Assembly (NCBI GenBank): GCA_017503725.1
Contig: JAFVSL010000008.1
Coordinates: forward strand, 178,648-242,647
Reading direction: 5' to 3'
Length of the DNA: 64,000 nt
From: Alphaproteobacteria bacterium
GTDB lineage: Bacteria > Pseudomonadota > Alphaproteobacteria > Rs-D84
The position numbers and the translations under genes were made by a program. Numbering within the stretch: position 1 is the stretch's first letter; the number at the start of each line of letters is the position of its first letter. The notes under the pieces were generated by a model that was not told where the DNA came from, made no database searches, and saw only the letters and a list, made by a program, of their open reading frames with translations. Positions 37,078 to 44,568 of this stretch are shown in pieces.

Positions 37078-37105
37078 TTGACATCGGTTGTTTTTAGTGT
37101 AAAAT
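37078..37105 (+). promoter_or_regulatory. Consensus promoter of the 37.1-kb gene
   Basis: TTGACA at 37078-37083, 16-nt spacer, TAAAAT at 37100-37105. It lies 32 nt before the ATG at 37138. Confidence 0.7.
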
Positions 37106-37137
37106 CAGTTCCCTGGTTTTATACGGAGTTTATAAGT

Positions 37138-37569
37138 ATGCATATCTATAATGTAAAGGCGGCATTGCGTGACACATTTTATGGCGAACAAAGTGTTTTA
37201 TACGGAACACGTCGCCAGGATGCGCGTGCATTGGCATCTTTGTCTGGTGGTGTAATACGGTTGCGTGCAACAAATGGACATCGCTATTGGTATTTCTTTG
37301 TAAAGGATGTCAAAAATCGTGATTTGATTAGATTTTTAATGCGTCGTAATGGTTTGCGGCCGGAATTTCATATGTCTGCCTATTATGCGGAAGAAACGCC
37401 GTCATTCCGTGTTCGTTTATCTGAATTGGAAATGTCCCAGGATTTAAATGATTTTTCACGATTGGTTTCAAATGCGTATTCAGATGATGATAAATTGGTG
37501 TCGGAAATGGCGCCCTATATCGATACGATTAACCAAAAGTTAGGCGACCAAAAACGGAAAATGAAATAA
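37138..37569 (+). CDS. Small basic cytoplasmic protein of unknown function
   Basis: The 143-residue protein starts MHIYNVKAALRDTFYGEQ. ACGGAG 9 nt upstream decides the start over an earlier in-frame codon that lies inside the promoter. No signal peptide or membrane helix. The middle is Arg- and aromatic-rich (NGHRYWYFFVKDVKNRDLI, RFLMRRNGLRPEF), which would suit nucleic acid or ribosome binding, but no family is recognised. Monocistronic between a strong promoter and a structured gap. Confidence 0.55.
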   Translation: MHIYNVKAALRDTFYGEQSVLYGTRRQDARALASLSGGVIRLRATNGHRYWYFFVKDVKNRDLIRFLMRRNGLRPEFHMSAYYAEETPSFRVRLSELEMSQDLNDFSRLVSNAYSDDDKLVSEMAPYIDTINQKLGDQKRKMK

Positions 37570-37573
37570 AAAA

Positions 37574-37665
37574 ACGCCTTGCTTAAAATGGTGCTAAGCG
37601 GTACAACGTGTGGCGTAGAGCAAGAAAAACTATGCCGAATACAATGGGACGTTTTTCCGCGGCAT
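37574..37665 (+). other. Folded gap sequence, possible small RNA
   Basis: Several helices can form between 37569 and the terminator: ACGCC at 37574-37578 with 37612-37616 (or CTTGCT at 37578-37583 with 37619-37624), GCTTA/TAAGC at 37581-37599 and ATGCCG/CGGCAT at 37632-37665. The pairings partly exclude one another. No known RNA family was recognised, and it may simply be the 3' end of the preceding mRNA. Confidence 0.25.
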
Positions 37666-37676
37666 AAATTCACAAT

Positions 37677-37707
37677 TAAAAATCCCCGTTTCGGGGGATT
37701 TTTATTT
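37677..37707. terminator. Bidirectional terminator 37.1-kb gene / grpE
   Basis: AAAAATCCCC and its complement GGGGGATTTTT enclose GTTTC, followed by ATTTT. The stem and U-runs work on both strands. The right arm overlaps the end of grpE at 37702. Confidence 0.85.
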
Positions 37708-38199
37708 TGCAACGACAACCATTGCCGTTCGTAAAATTGTATCGCCAAACATATATCCTGTTTGCATTTCATCGACAATGGTATTCGTTTCCGCGTCGGG
37801 GGATTCAACAACCTGAATCGCGTTGTGAAACATTGGGTTTAATTTTTCACCAATTGATTCGATTTTTGTAATGCCGATTTGTGCAAACGCAGATTCCAAC
37901 GCGCGTGCCATCGACTGAATGCCCGCATCATCGGGATTATGCTTTAACGCCGCATCAACCGCATCCATCACCGGCAGAATTTTTTCAGCCACACCCATTG
38001 CGCGATTGCGGGCACGCGATTCGGCATCCAAAGCCGCACGACGACGGGTGTTTTCCAATTCCGCCGCCAGGCGCAGGTATTTATCGTTCATTTGTGCCAA
38101 ATCATCTTGCAATTTTGCAACATCGATATTTTCATTGGCCGGTGCATCGTTAATCGATACAGATTCTATTTCTACTTCTTTGTTTTCGTCGTTGTGCAT
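37702..38199 (-). CDS. grpE: Nucleotide exchange factor GrpE
   Basis: The 165-residue GrpE has an acidic N-terminus, a long dimerisation helix (KLQDDLAQMNDKYLRLAAEL, ENTRRRAALDAESRARNRAM) and the beta-domain ending MQTGYMFGDTILRTAMVVVA. It releases ADP from DnaK in the heat-shock chaperone cycle. It follows tpiA by 29 nt on the same strand, so the two probably share a transcript. No CIRCE or sigma-32 site was evident. An unrelated Hsp70-like gene with its own operon lies at 56.6 kb. Confidence 0.95.
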   Translation of the reverse strand: MHNDENKEVEIESVSINDAPANENIDVAKLQDDLAQMNDKYLRLAAELENTRRRAALDAESRARNRAMGVAEKILPVMDAVDAALKHNPDDAGIQSMARALESAFAQIGITKIESIGEKLNPMFHNAIQVVESPDAETNTIVDEMQTGYMFGDTILRTAMVVVAK

Positions 38200-38228
38200 T
38201 TCAATTCCATTTTGTTACAAGTATAGAA

Positions 38229-38933
38229 TTATTTAACACTGGTTATTATAGGTATGAAATCGTCACATTTCAAGGATGCGCCACCAACCAATACACCGTC
38301 TACGTTCGGTATCGACATAATTTCGGCCGCATTTGAACCCTTGACCGAGGCTCCGTATAATACCGGCGTACCCGACAGTCCCATTTCACGCAATGTTTTC
38401 GCAATCAGGGCGTGGGCCTCGGCTATTTCTGCGTCTGTTGGGGTCAGCCCTGCGCCAATTGCCCAGCGTGGCTCGTACGCGATTATAATTGGTGTGTTTA
38501 CATCCGATGGAACGGATTCGCGAACGCCTGATTCAATAACCGCCATTGTTTTGCCGGCCTGTTTTTCGTCCATTGTTTCGCCAACGCAAATAATCGGAAT
38601 CAGACCGTTGGCCAATGCCTGGGTTGCCTTGTCGCGGACAATGCTGTTGGTGTCGCTGTGATATTGGCGACGTTCACTGTGGCCGACAATTACATATTTT
38701 GCGCCCGTGTCTGCGATCATTTGGGCGGATACTTCGCCGGTGTATGCGCCGTGGGTATGTGCACTTACGTCTTGCGCGCCCAGGGAAACACGACCCGTGC
38801 TTAACCCCAACATAGTATATGGAACACATAAAATAACCGTATTATTTGTCTCAACGTTTTGTAATTTGGCAACCATTTCCGTTAATGCCGCGCGTGAACC
38901 ATTCATTTTCCAGTTGCCTGCAATAATTTTCAT
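38229..38933 (-). CDS. tpiA: Triosephosphate isomerase
   Basis: The 234-residue TIM-barrel enzyme interconverts dihydroxyacetone phosphate and glyceraldehyde 3-phosphate. Active-site residues are visible: Lys in GNWKMNG, His in VIVGHSERRQ and Glu in AYEPRWAIGAG (loop 6 follows). The phosphate-binding YGASVKGSNA and DGVLVGGASL are present. Slightly shorter than E. coli's enzyme (about 250), typical of compact alphaproteobacterial genomes. Confidence 0.97.
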   Translation of the reverse strand: MKIIAGNWKMNGSRAALTEMVAKLQNVETNNTVILCVPYTMLGLSTGRVSLGAQDVSAHTHGAYTGEVSAQMIADTGAKYVIVGHSERRQYHSDTNSIVRDKATQALANGLIPIICVGETMDEKQAGKTMAVIESGVRESVPSDVNTPIIIAYEPRWAIGAGLTPTDAEIAEAHALIAKTLREMGLSGTPVLYGASVKGSNAAEIMSIPNVDGVLVGGASLKCDDFIPIITSVK

Positions 38934-39001
38934 TGATTTTCCCCTTTTTTTCGTTGCTTTTTGTTAAATTGTTTTGCTATGGTAACGCAAAAGGGGATGA
39001 A

Positions 39002-40414
39002 ATGCTAGAATATTTACGTAATGCGGCGGAAAAACCGTTGGCGAAATTTTTAATTGCTTTGTTGGCGTTCTCGTTCGTGGGATGGGGTGTTGCCGAATGG
39101 ATTTTTGGTAATGTCGCCGGCGATAACACATTGATTTATGTTGGAAATGGGGAAATCACATATCAACAGTTTTCAATGGAACGCAATCGTGAAATGGCCG
39201 CGATGAGTCGCGAAGAACAACGTGCCGTGTATACTGATCCGATTGTTGCAGACCAGTTGGCCACACGTGTGTTGACCAATCTGACAACGCAAAGAATGGC
39301 GGAAAATCGTGCCGATGATTTGGGGTTTGTGGTGTCTGATGCACGAATCGCACGGGAAATTCGCGCGTTCCCTGAGTTTCAGGAAAATGGGCAGTTTTCG
39401 GCATACTTGTTTGATTATGTGTTGAATAATTCGGGATATACCGAATCGCAATTTGCGGCAATTCTGCGGTCCCAGGTTTTGCGTTCAATGGTGCTGGGGG
39501 CGGTTGCGGCACCCGTTAATGTGCCGGCATTCGCCACACGTGCGATGTACAATGCGCGCTATGCCACGCGTGATATCGAATATGCAACCGTAAAGTACAA
39601 TGAATTCAAGGTCGAAAATCCATCTGATGATGATTTGCGTGCCTTCTATGCCCAGAATCCACGTACTGTGCCAGAATTTAGAACCGTTTCATATGTTTTG
39701 GTTCCGGCGGATATGTCAAAACCGGATGAATATGATGCGGCATATGAAACCGCGATTAAGGTCGAAGATGATATTATCGCCGGCGAAACCTTTGCTGATG
39801 TTGCCAAAAAGCACAAGGCAAAATATGTGTCTTTGAAACCATTTAGTGCGGATAAACGTCCAGTGGATGAGGTATTGACGGACAAGGTTATTGCAAGTAT
39901 GTTCGATATGGACGAAGGAATGGAATCAGAAATGATTGAAACGAAAAAGGGGTTTGTAATCGCGCGTGTTGATAAAATTGCGCCCGCACACACCCAGGAA
40001 TTCGAATCGGTCAAAAAAGATTTGGTTGCCGACTGGAAACGCGACGAACAGAAAAAGAAAGCCTATGTTCGTGCAAATGAAATGTTGGTTGATTTGAACA
40101 AGGATGGCAAATTGACCGGTAAAAAGTCTGTGAATGTTTCACGTACATCGGGCGCACCGGTTGATGTTTTGAACGCGGCGTTTAACAGCCCGGTTGAAAC
40201 AAATTCAATTGTGCCGGGGGCGGATGCGTTCTATGTCTTGCGTGTTGTGGGCGAAAAAATGCCGGCCGTTGATACCAAGAAAATGGAAGCGTTAAGTAAA
40301 GAATTAAAGACCGCGTCGGAACGTGTGTTGATGGATGATTATAATTCGTTCCTGATACGCGAATATCCGGTGCGTATAAATGAAAAAGTTTACAAGCGTG
40401 TATTTGCAAAATAA
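39002..40414 (+). CDS. PpiD/SurA-like periplasmic chaperone (peptidyl-prolyl isomerase family)
   Basis: The 470-residue protein has one N-terminal transmembrane helix (LAKFLIALLAFSFVGWGVAEW) that leaves the bulk in the periplasm. A SurA_N-type helical domain follows (YVGNGEITYQQFSMERNREM, IVADQLATRVLTNLTTQRMA) and then a parvulin-like region around residues 220-340 (RTVSYVLVPADM ... GETFADVAKKHK ... IETKKGFVIARVDKI). A second SurA-like C-terminal part follows. PpiD proteins assist folding of outer-membrane proteins leaving SecYEG, which fits the many autotransporter and secreted proteins nearby. Start chosen by AAAGGGGATGA. Confidence 0.85.
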   Translation: MLEYLRNAAEKPLAKFLIALLAFSFVGWGVAEWIFGNVAGDNTLIYVGNGEITYQQFSMERNREMAAMSREEQRAVYTDPIVADQLATRVLTNLTTQRMAENRADDLGFVVSDARIAREIRAFPEFQENGQFSAYLFDYVLNNSGYTESQFAAILRSQVLRSMVLGAVAAPVNVPAFATRAMYNARYATRDIEYATVKYNEFKVENPSDDDLRAFYAQNPRTVPEFRTVSYVLVPADMSKPDEYDAAYETAIKVEDDIIAGETFADVAKKHKAKYVSLKPFSADKRPVDEVLTDKVIASMFDMDEGMESEMIETKKGFVIARVDKIAPAHTQEFESVKKDLVADWKRDEQKKKAYVRANEMLVDLNKDGKLTGKKSVNVSRTSGAPVDVLNAAFNSPVETNSIVPGADAFYVLRVVGEKMPAVDTKKMEALSKELKTASERVLMDDYNSFLIREYPVRINEKVYKRVFAK

Positions 40415-40420
40415 AAAATA

Positions 40421-40446
40421 TCCCGCCAATCGGCGGGATGTTTTTT
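40421..40446 (+). terminator. Terminator of the PpiD-like gene
   Basis: CCCGCC at 40422-40427 pairs with 40432-40437 over AATC, followed by ATG and T6. Confidence 0.85.
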
Positions 40447-40456
40447 ATCAAAGCAT

Positions 40457-40485
40457 TTGCGTAAAAGAAAATATTTAGTTATAAT
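40457..40485 (+). promoter_or_regulatory. Promoter of the structured leader
   Basis: TTGCGT at 40457-40462, a 17-nt spacer and a perfect TATAAT at 40480-40485. Transcription would begin near 40492. Confidence 0.7.
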
Positions 40486-40491
40486 TATGTT

Positions 40492-40678
40492 GTTGTGGTG
40501 ACTTTGCCATAACGGGGTGTCGTAGCCCGTGAAGTTAGCGTCAATATGACGACAGTTTATCTCCAATCACTGTAATGGGTTGGAGGGTTGTGAATAATGC
40601 ATTGTTGCAAAATAAACACACTATACTAACTTATAGCTACGAACCTCCAACCGCTTAATATGTATTTTGCGGTTTTTC
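40492..40678 (+). promoter_or_regulatory. Attenuator/riboswitch-like leader with three mutually exclusive helices
   Basis: Helix A pairs 40561-40568 with 40578-40585 (8 bp). Helix B pairs 40578-40586 with 40644-40652 (9 bp, GGTTGGAGG). Helix C pairs 40649-40654 with 40669-40674 (AACCGC) and is followed by five U, an intrinsic terminator. B shares bases with both A and C, so A+C (stop) and B (read-through) are alternatives. Upstream are ACGGG/CCCGT (40512-40530) and CGTCA/TGACG (40539-40551) hairpins that could form a sensor domain. No known riboswitch class was recognised. The next ATG is 23 nt after the U-run. Confidence 0.6.
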
Positions 40679-40700
40679 ATTTGAAAGAAGAGGTTACGTA

Positions 40701-41141
40701 ATGAAAAAAATTTTACTATCTGGTTTTTTATTTGCGACATTGATATCAGGTCCAGTGATGGCGTATAAAAAATGTGTGGCTTTGGGTGGCTCAACAACTT
40801 GTTCAGGTGCGCGAGAACAATATGGGCAGGCAGATTGGGCTATTTCGTGCACAACAAATGGAATATCTGTTCCAATCGAAGGAATTGGGATGTGTTCCGC
40901 TAATGTTGGTGCTACTGTGTATGCCACTAGAACTTCTCTTAAAACTGTGGATAGTAATACAAATACTAATAATAAATATTGCTGGTGTAAGATGACTTAT
41001 CCGGCGTTGTCTCAATGGGTCTATGTCACTTATACAGATATGACACCGGCGCGCTGTCCAAGAAATTGTTCCTATGTGTGCGAGCGGGCGGCTCAAAACA
41101 GTGCTGCATTTTTAACGGCTTTATTTAATTCGTTGAATTAA
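40701..41141 (+). CDS. Small secreted cysteine-rich protein
   Basis: The 146-residue protein has a clear signal peptide (MKKILLSGFLFATLISGPVM ending AYA-like AYKKC). The mature part of about 125 residues has ten or so cysteines, including CVALGGSTTC, NKYCWCKMTYP and a closing CPRNCSYVCERAAQ. It should form several disulphides in the periplasm or outside the cell. The CWCKM...W...C-x3-C-x3-C arrangement looks like a domain of its own; function unknown. It follows the attenuator-like leader and has AGAGG as ribosome-binding site. Confidence 0.7.
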   Translation: MKKILLSGFLFATLISGPVMAYKKCVALGGSTTCSGAREQYGQADWAISCTTNGISVPIEGIGMCSANVGATVYATRTSLKTVDSNTNTNNKYCWCKMTYPALSQWVYVTYTDMTPARCPRNCSYVCERAAQNSAAFLTALFNSLN

Positions 41142-41157
41142 ATCAAGGATTGATTAT

Positions 41158-41466
41158 ATGAGAAAGTTAGTATTTTTTTTAATCTTATTTCCGTGTGTCA
41201 CCAATGCAATTGTTGTTGGCGAAGATAATTATGGTAAGTCAGGACCCGATACAGAATGTCCAGAAGGTTTTCAAATGGTGGATGTGCCAGATATGATTAT
41301 TGAAACCACAGGGTGTTCAGCGGGCACGACTCTTGTTGATGATAATGTTGAATCGTGTCTTGTGTCGTCAGAATTGGGCGAATGCTATATGTTTGTGCCA
41401 GAGGGCAAGAAGTATGTAGATGATTCAGGAACATATGGATTCACCAACCTGTGTGCGATGGAATAA
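41158..41466 (+). CDS. Small secreted protein
   Basis: The 102-residue protein has signal peptide MRKLVFFLILFPCVTNA and an acidic mature part with six cysteines (TECPEGFQMVDVPDMIIETT, GCSAGTT, ESCLVSSELGECYMF, NLCAME). It starts 16 nt after the preceding gene and shares its transcript and terminator, so it is probably under the same leader control. Function unknown. Confidence 0.65.
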   Translation: MRKLVFFLILFPCVTNAIVVGEDNYGKSGPDTECPEGFQMVDVPDMIIETTGCSAGTTLVDDNVESCLVSSELGECYMFVPEGKKYVDDSGTYGFTNLCAME

Positions 41467-41473
41467 AAATACT

Positions 41474-41503
41474 GGCGCAAAAATATTTGCGCCGATTTTT
41501 GTT
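41474..41503. terminator. Terminator between small secreted gene pair and Ntn hydrolase
   Basis: GGCGCAAA at 41474-41481 pairs with 41486-41493 over AATA, followed by GATTTTTGTT. It works for the plus-strand pair and also sits at the end of the minus-strand gene. Confidence 0.8.
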
Positions 41504-42581
41504 AATCAATTTTAACCGGTGTGATTGTTTCGCGCTTTGTTTCGTCCAGTGGGTGATATTGAAATTCGACATTGGCAAAGTCAATTTTATCCATTTCAAT
41601 TTTGCGAATCGAACGATTATACATTGTGTGATAGTAAATTGTTCGATTTGTTAAATCTGTTGCAACCGTCCACTGGGTCGCAGATGGCATATTGTTTGGT
41701 GCCTTGCCGACGGCGAATTGTACACCCAATGGCACATCAAAGTTATTCAGGATATGAAACGCCTGCATCACGGTGTTGTATGCGTTGTCTTGCTGTAACG
41801 AATATGTTTTCAAGAATGATGCACGAACGAAACGCGATGGTGGGGTAAAGTCCCCAGGCAGGCCCAAGAATCCCGCCCCCGAACCAAATGCACGTAATTC
41901 AATTGGTCCAAATTCGGTTGGGCCCGCGCCACCCGGTTTCAGGTTTACATAGTTGTCCAGGTTGGTCATATGCCACTGGAACCCGGGGGAGTTGGTCAGG
42001 ACGCCGACCTCGTTCTCGTAAAAGTTGGGGACGCCATTTACGATTTCAAGGACGACCTGGCGGCCGGTGACGTCGGTTATACGCCAATGTACGGTTGATG
42101 CAGATGGGTCTATGTTAATAATGCGAATGTCGTTGATGGCGGCTTTGACCTGGTCGATGGTGGCAAATCGTGACAGTATCCAAGATACGACCTGAAAATC
42201 GGCCAGGGATATGTCTTTGTCTTCTTCGTTATATGGTTCGTATTCGCCATAGTTTGGAAAATAGAACAGGGCGGCTGACAGCCCCGCTTCGTTTGTGCCG
42301 TCGACGACAAATTCAGGCTGTTCCACCGCCATACCAACATATCCATACAGGGCGGTAAATTCCAGCCCACCCGATTTACCATTGGGCAACAATGATTGTT
42401 GGGTATGGCCACGGGGCACAACGGTATAGATGTTATTCATTTCGGTTCCTGACCAATCAATGGTTCGGGCAACGACGACGGATTTATCTTTGGCCTTTAA
42501 TGTGATGCCGGTACAGGCGTCGGCCCCCTTTATTAGTGCCAGGCACGCCAATAATGTCGCACAGAATTGAATTTTTTGCAT
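41502..42581 (-). CDS. Secreted choloylglycine hydrolase / penicillin V acylase family enzyme
   Basis: The 359-residue Ntn hydrolase cleaves linear C-N amide bonds. Its signal peptide ends ADA directly before Cys23 (CTGITLKAKD), so signal cleavage would itself expose the N-terminal nucleophile. Other family residues are visible: Arg and Asp in VVARTIDWS, an Asn in GVLTNSPGF and Arg in PPSRFVRASF. Members act on conjugated bile salts, penicillin V or acyl-homoserine lactones; the substrate cannot be fixed by reading. Gram-negative members are periplasmic, as here. If bile salts are the substrate, it fits an intestinal habitat. Confidence 0.85.
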   Translation of the reverse strand: MQKIQFCATLLACLALIKGADACTGITLKAKDKSVVVARTIDWSGTEMNNIYTVVPRGHTQQSLLPNGKSGGLEFTALYGYVGMAVEQPEFVVDGTNEAGLSAALFYFPNYGEYEPYNEEDKDISLADFQVVSWILSRFATIDQVKAAINDIRIINIDPSASTVHWRITDVTGRQVVLEIVNGVPNFYENEVGVLTNSPGFQWHMTNLDNYVNLKPGGAGPTEFGPIELRAFGSGAGFLGLPGDFTPPSRFVRASFLKTYSLQQDNAYNTVMQAFHILNNFDVPLGVQFAVGKAPNNMPSATQWTVATDLTNRTIYYHTMYNRSIRKIEMDKIDFANVEFQYHPLDETKRETITPVKID

Positions 42582-42600
42582 GAAAATCCCCCCTTTGGTT

Positions 42601-42623
42601 AATATAAATAAATTATTTATATT
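42601..42623. repeat. AT-rich perfect palindrome
   Basis: Two 11-bp arms (AATATAAATAA and its complement) around one central A lie just upstream of the hydrolase start and just downstream of the DUF5662-like gene, both on the minus strand. It could be an operator or a weak terminator. There is no GC stem. Confidence 0.4.
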
Positions 42624-42656
42624 TGGGGAATTTACGCCACAGGAACCTATGACTAT

Positions 42657-43190
42657 CTAGTCCGTCAGTAATGGGCGCCATATCGCCATTACATCGTCAA
42701 AGTTGGTATACATTGCCAAAAAATCTATCATTTCATCAATTATTTCCAGTTGATGTGGCGACCATTTCAGGTCGGCACGATTGCGCAATTTGCAATCAAA
42801 AAAATCGCGAACGGATGTGGGGCCACCCTCGTGCGAGACATAGTTTTGTTCGAAATTTGCACTGTGCCAATCGCAAATCATTTCAATCAATGTAATATCA
42901 GATATGGTGCTTATATCAGTATAGTGTTCGATGTGGTGGGGCTGCATCCGATGATGTTCGGCGTGCATTTCGTGCCATAAATCGTGACGCGCATTACTTA
43001 GTGTAAATTCGGGATGATATTTTGCATAATTCATATATGCGTATGCGGTCTGCATAGTGCCTGAATTTTTATCATTGTCGTGTTCAGGAAAATGGTATCC
43101 CAGCAGCCCCGCATAGTAATTCAGGCAATCAACGTGTGCCGTTGTGCGTCGATGATGAAATTCCATAATGGTGCCCAGTCTTATATTCAT
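42657..43190 (-). CDS. DUF5662-like protein
   Basis: The 177-residue, histidine-rich cytoplasmic protein has HDLWHEMHAEHHRMQPHHIE-type motifs and IEMICDWHSANFEQN, the layout of the DUF5662 family; its activity is not known to me. Clustered His and Asp suggest a metal site. The chosen ATG lies 7 nt after TGATATAAT on the minus strand, so the mRNA looks leaderless; an ATG eight codons later is the alternative. Confidence 0.6.
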   Translation of the reverse strand: MNIRLGTIMEFHHRRTTAHVDCLNYYAGLLGYHFPEHDNDKNSGTMQTAYAYMNYAKYHPEFTLSNARHDLWHEMHAEHHRMQPHHIEHYTDISTISDITLIEMICDWHSANFEQNYVSHEGGPTSVRDFFDCKLRNRADLKWSPHQLEIIDEMIDFLAMYTNFDDVMAIWRPLLTD

Positions 43191-43197
43191 AGCACGA

Positions 43198-43206
43198 ATT
43201 ATATCA
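43198..43206 (-). promoter_or_regulatory. Extended -10 promoter with leaderless start
   Basis: TGATATAAT on the minus strand ends 7 nt before the ATG at 43190. No strong -35. Confidence 0.45.
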
Positions 43207-43226
43207 TATCTGTGTAAAGATTTTAA

Positions 43227-43255
43227 TTGCAAAGTGATTTTAATCGTTATATAAT
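43227..43255 (+). promoter_or_regulatory. Promoter of tRNA-Gln half, copy 1
   Basis: TTGCAA at 43227-43232, 17-nt spacer, TATAAT at 43250-43255, 12 nt before the tRNA 5' end. The second copy at 48236-48264 has the same geometry but different flanking sequence. Confidence 0.75.
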
Positions 43256-43261
43256 CTGCGT

Positions 43262-43471
43262 CGCATTGGGGCATAGTTTAACGGTAGAACTCCGGACTCT
43301 GACTCCACATATGCTACACAACAAAAAATCCCAGTTTTCCGCATAATACAGCCTGAATTTCGGGCAAAAATGGCCGTTTAACATTTGTGCATATCACTGC
43401 ATACAGGCTGGTTTAAGCTGGTCCGTATATAGTTTCAGTTTTACATATTTTTTACACAGGAATTTTGGGGT
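43262..43471 (+). repeat. 210-bp direct repeat, copy 1 (island boundary)
   Basis: It matches 48271-48480 without indels. The offset is exactly 5009 bp, with two substitutions (C/T in the tRNA D-loop region, T/A after CCCAG). It contains five bases of leader, the 40-nt tRNA-Gln 5' half and about 165 nt of non-coding sequence that ends in a TTTTACA pair and AATTTTGGGGT. Confidence 0.95.
43267..43306 (+). pseudogene. tRNA-Gln(CUG) 5' half, copy 1
   Basis: TGGGGCATAG opens the acceptor strand and TTTAACGGTAGAAC forms the D arm. CCGGA is the 5' anticodon stem and CTCTGAC the loop, with anticodon CTG at 43299-43301. The 3' anticodon strand should read TCCGG but reads TCCAC and then leaves the tRNA sequence altogether. 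No T arm or 3' acceptor half follows in the window. It keeps a full promoter and could be transcribed. Confidence 0.8.
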
Positions 43472-43492
43472 AATTTTAGGGTGTTTTTTACT

Positions 43493-43534
43493 TGATACTT
43501 TATAGTTTTTATTTTCTTGAACTATGAAGTATCA
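43493..43534. promoter_or_regulatory. 15-bp inverted repeat upstream of the methyltransferase operon
   Basis: TGATACTTTATAGTT at 43493-43507 and AACTATGAAGTATCA at 43520-43534 match as arms at 14 of 15 positions around a 12-nt spacer. It lies 100 nt before the first methyltransferase. It may be an operator for control of the R-M genes or a transcript hairpin. Confidence 0.5.
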
Positions 43535-43635
43535 GGGACGTTAATGATGATAGGTATGATTTTTCTAGAAAGTAAATAATTTGTGTGGATCAATCTGGTA
43601 ATATTTTCTATTATCAAATCAAAGGAAAGGAATAC

Positions 43636-44568
43636 GTGATTGCTATACCCGCCAGATTGTCGGATTATGTTGATTGCAAACCTGTCTTGAAATGGGCTGG
43701 TGGCAAGGGGCAGTTATTGGACCAAATCGAACCTAAATTGCCTTTAAAACTGAAAATGGGTGGCATCAAACGCTATATTGAACCGTTTGTTGGTGGCGGT
43801 GCCGTGTTCTTTGACATCTATAATAAATACCAAATCCAGGAAGCATATTTGTTCGATATCAATCCTGAATTGGTTATTCTGTACAATGTTATCAAGCATA
43901 ATGTTGAAGAATTGATTGTCGAACTGACCAAATTGCAGACTGAATATCGATTGACCGAGAATCAGAAAGAATACTATTACGCACGTCGTGATGAATATAA
44001 TGAATTCGACAAAGATATTGATGCGAATGTCTATCGTACCGGTTTTGTTCGCCGTGCGGCTTTGACGATATTCTTGAATCGGACTTGCTTTAATGGCCTG
44101 TTCCGTGTGAACAGCAAGAATAAGTTCAATGTTCCAATGGGCAAATATACAAACCCACGCATATTGGATGAAGAAAACCTGCGTAATGTGTCTGATGCTT
44201 TGCAGATTGCAACCATTATTCAGGGTGACTTTGGCGATACATCAAAGTATGTGACGGATGATACATTTATCTATTACGACCCACCATATCGCCCAATTCG
44301 TGAAACTTCGTCATTTAATTCGTATGCGGTTGGCGACTTTGACGACAATGAACAAATCAGACTAAAGAACGTTTTTGAAGCCTGTCATCAAATGGGGGCT
44401 TTGCAGATGTTAAGTAATTCCGACCCAACGAACTATGTTGATGACCCGTTCTTTGATGACCTGTACCAAGATTATAAGATAAATCGCATTATGGCCAAGC
44501 GACTGATAAATTCCAAGGCGGACGGTCGTGATGCAATTCGGGAACTTTTGATTACAAATTATGAATAA
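43636..44568 (+). CDS. Dam/DpnM-type N6-adenine DNA methyltransferase (D12 class)
   Basis: The 310-residue protein has KPVLKWAGGKGQLLDQIEP (SAM-binding FxGxG-like motif follows as YIEPFVGGGAVFFD) and the catalytic DPPY in TFIYYDPPYRP. FLNRTCFNGLFRVNSKNKFN is typical of the alpha (D12) class that includes Dam, M.DpnII-1 and M.MboIA, most of which methylate GATC. GTG 43636 is preferred because AAAGGAAAGG lies just upstream; an earlier GTG at 43585 is possible. It overlaps the next gene by 8 nt. The likely role is host protection in a type II system. Confidence 0.85.
   Translation: MIAIPARLSDYVDCKPVLKWAGGKGQLLDQIEPKLPLKLKMGGIKRYIEPFVGGGAVFFDIYNKYQIQEAYLFDINPELVILYNVIKHNVEELIVELTKLQTEYRLTENQKEYYYARRDEYNEFDKDIDANVYRTGFVRRAALTIFLNRTCFNGLFRVNSKNKFNVPMGKYTNPRILDEENLRNVSDALQIATIIQGDFGDTSKYVTDDTFIYYDPPYRPIRETSSFNSYAVGDFDDNEQIRLKNVFEACHQMGALQMLSNSDPTNYVDDPFFDDLYQDYKINRIMAKRLINSKADGRDAIRELLITNYE

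Noticed and set aside
40492..40678. 6S RNA, tmRNA or SRP RNA
   Set aside because: No tag frame, no SRP GGAA domain and no single long rod; the mutually exclusive helices and closeness to an ATG fit a leader better.
43306..43471. Intron in tRNA-Gln
   Set aside because: No 3' half of the tRNA follows within several hundred bases in either copy and no group I intron core was seen.
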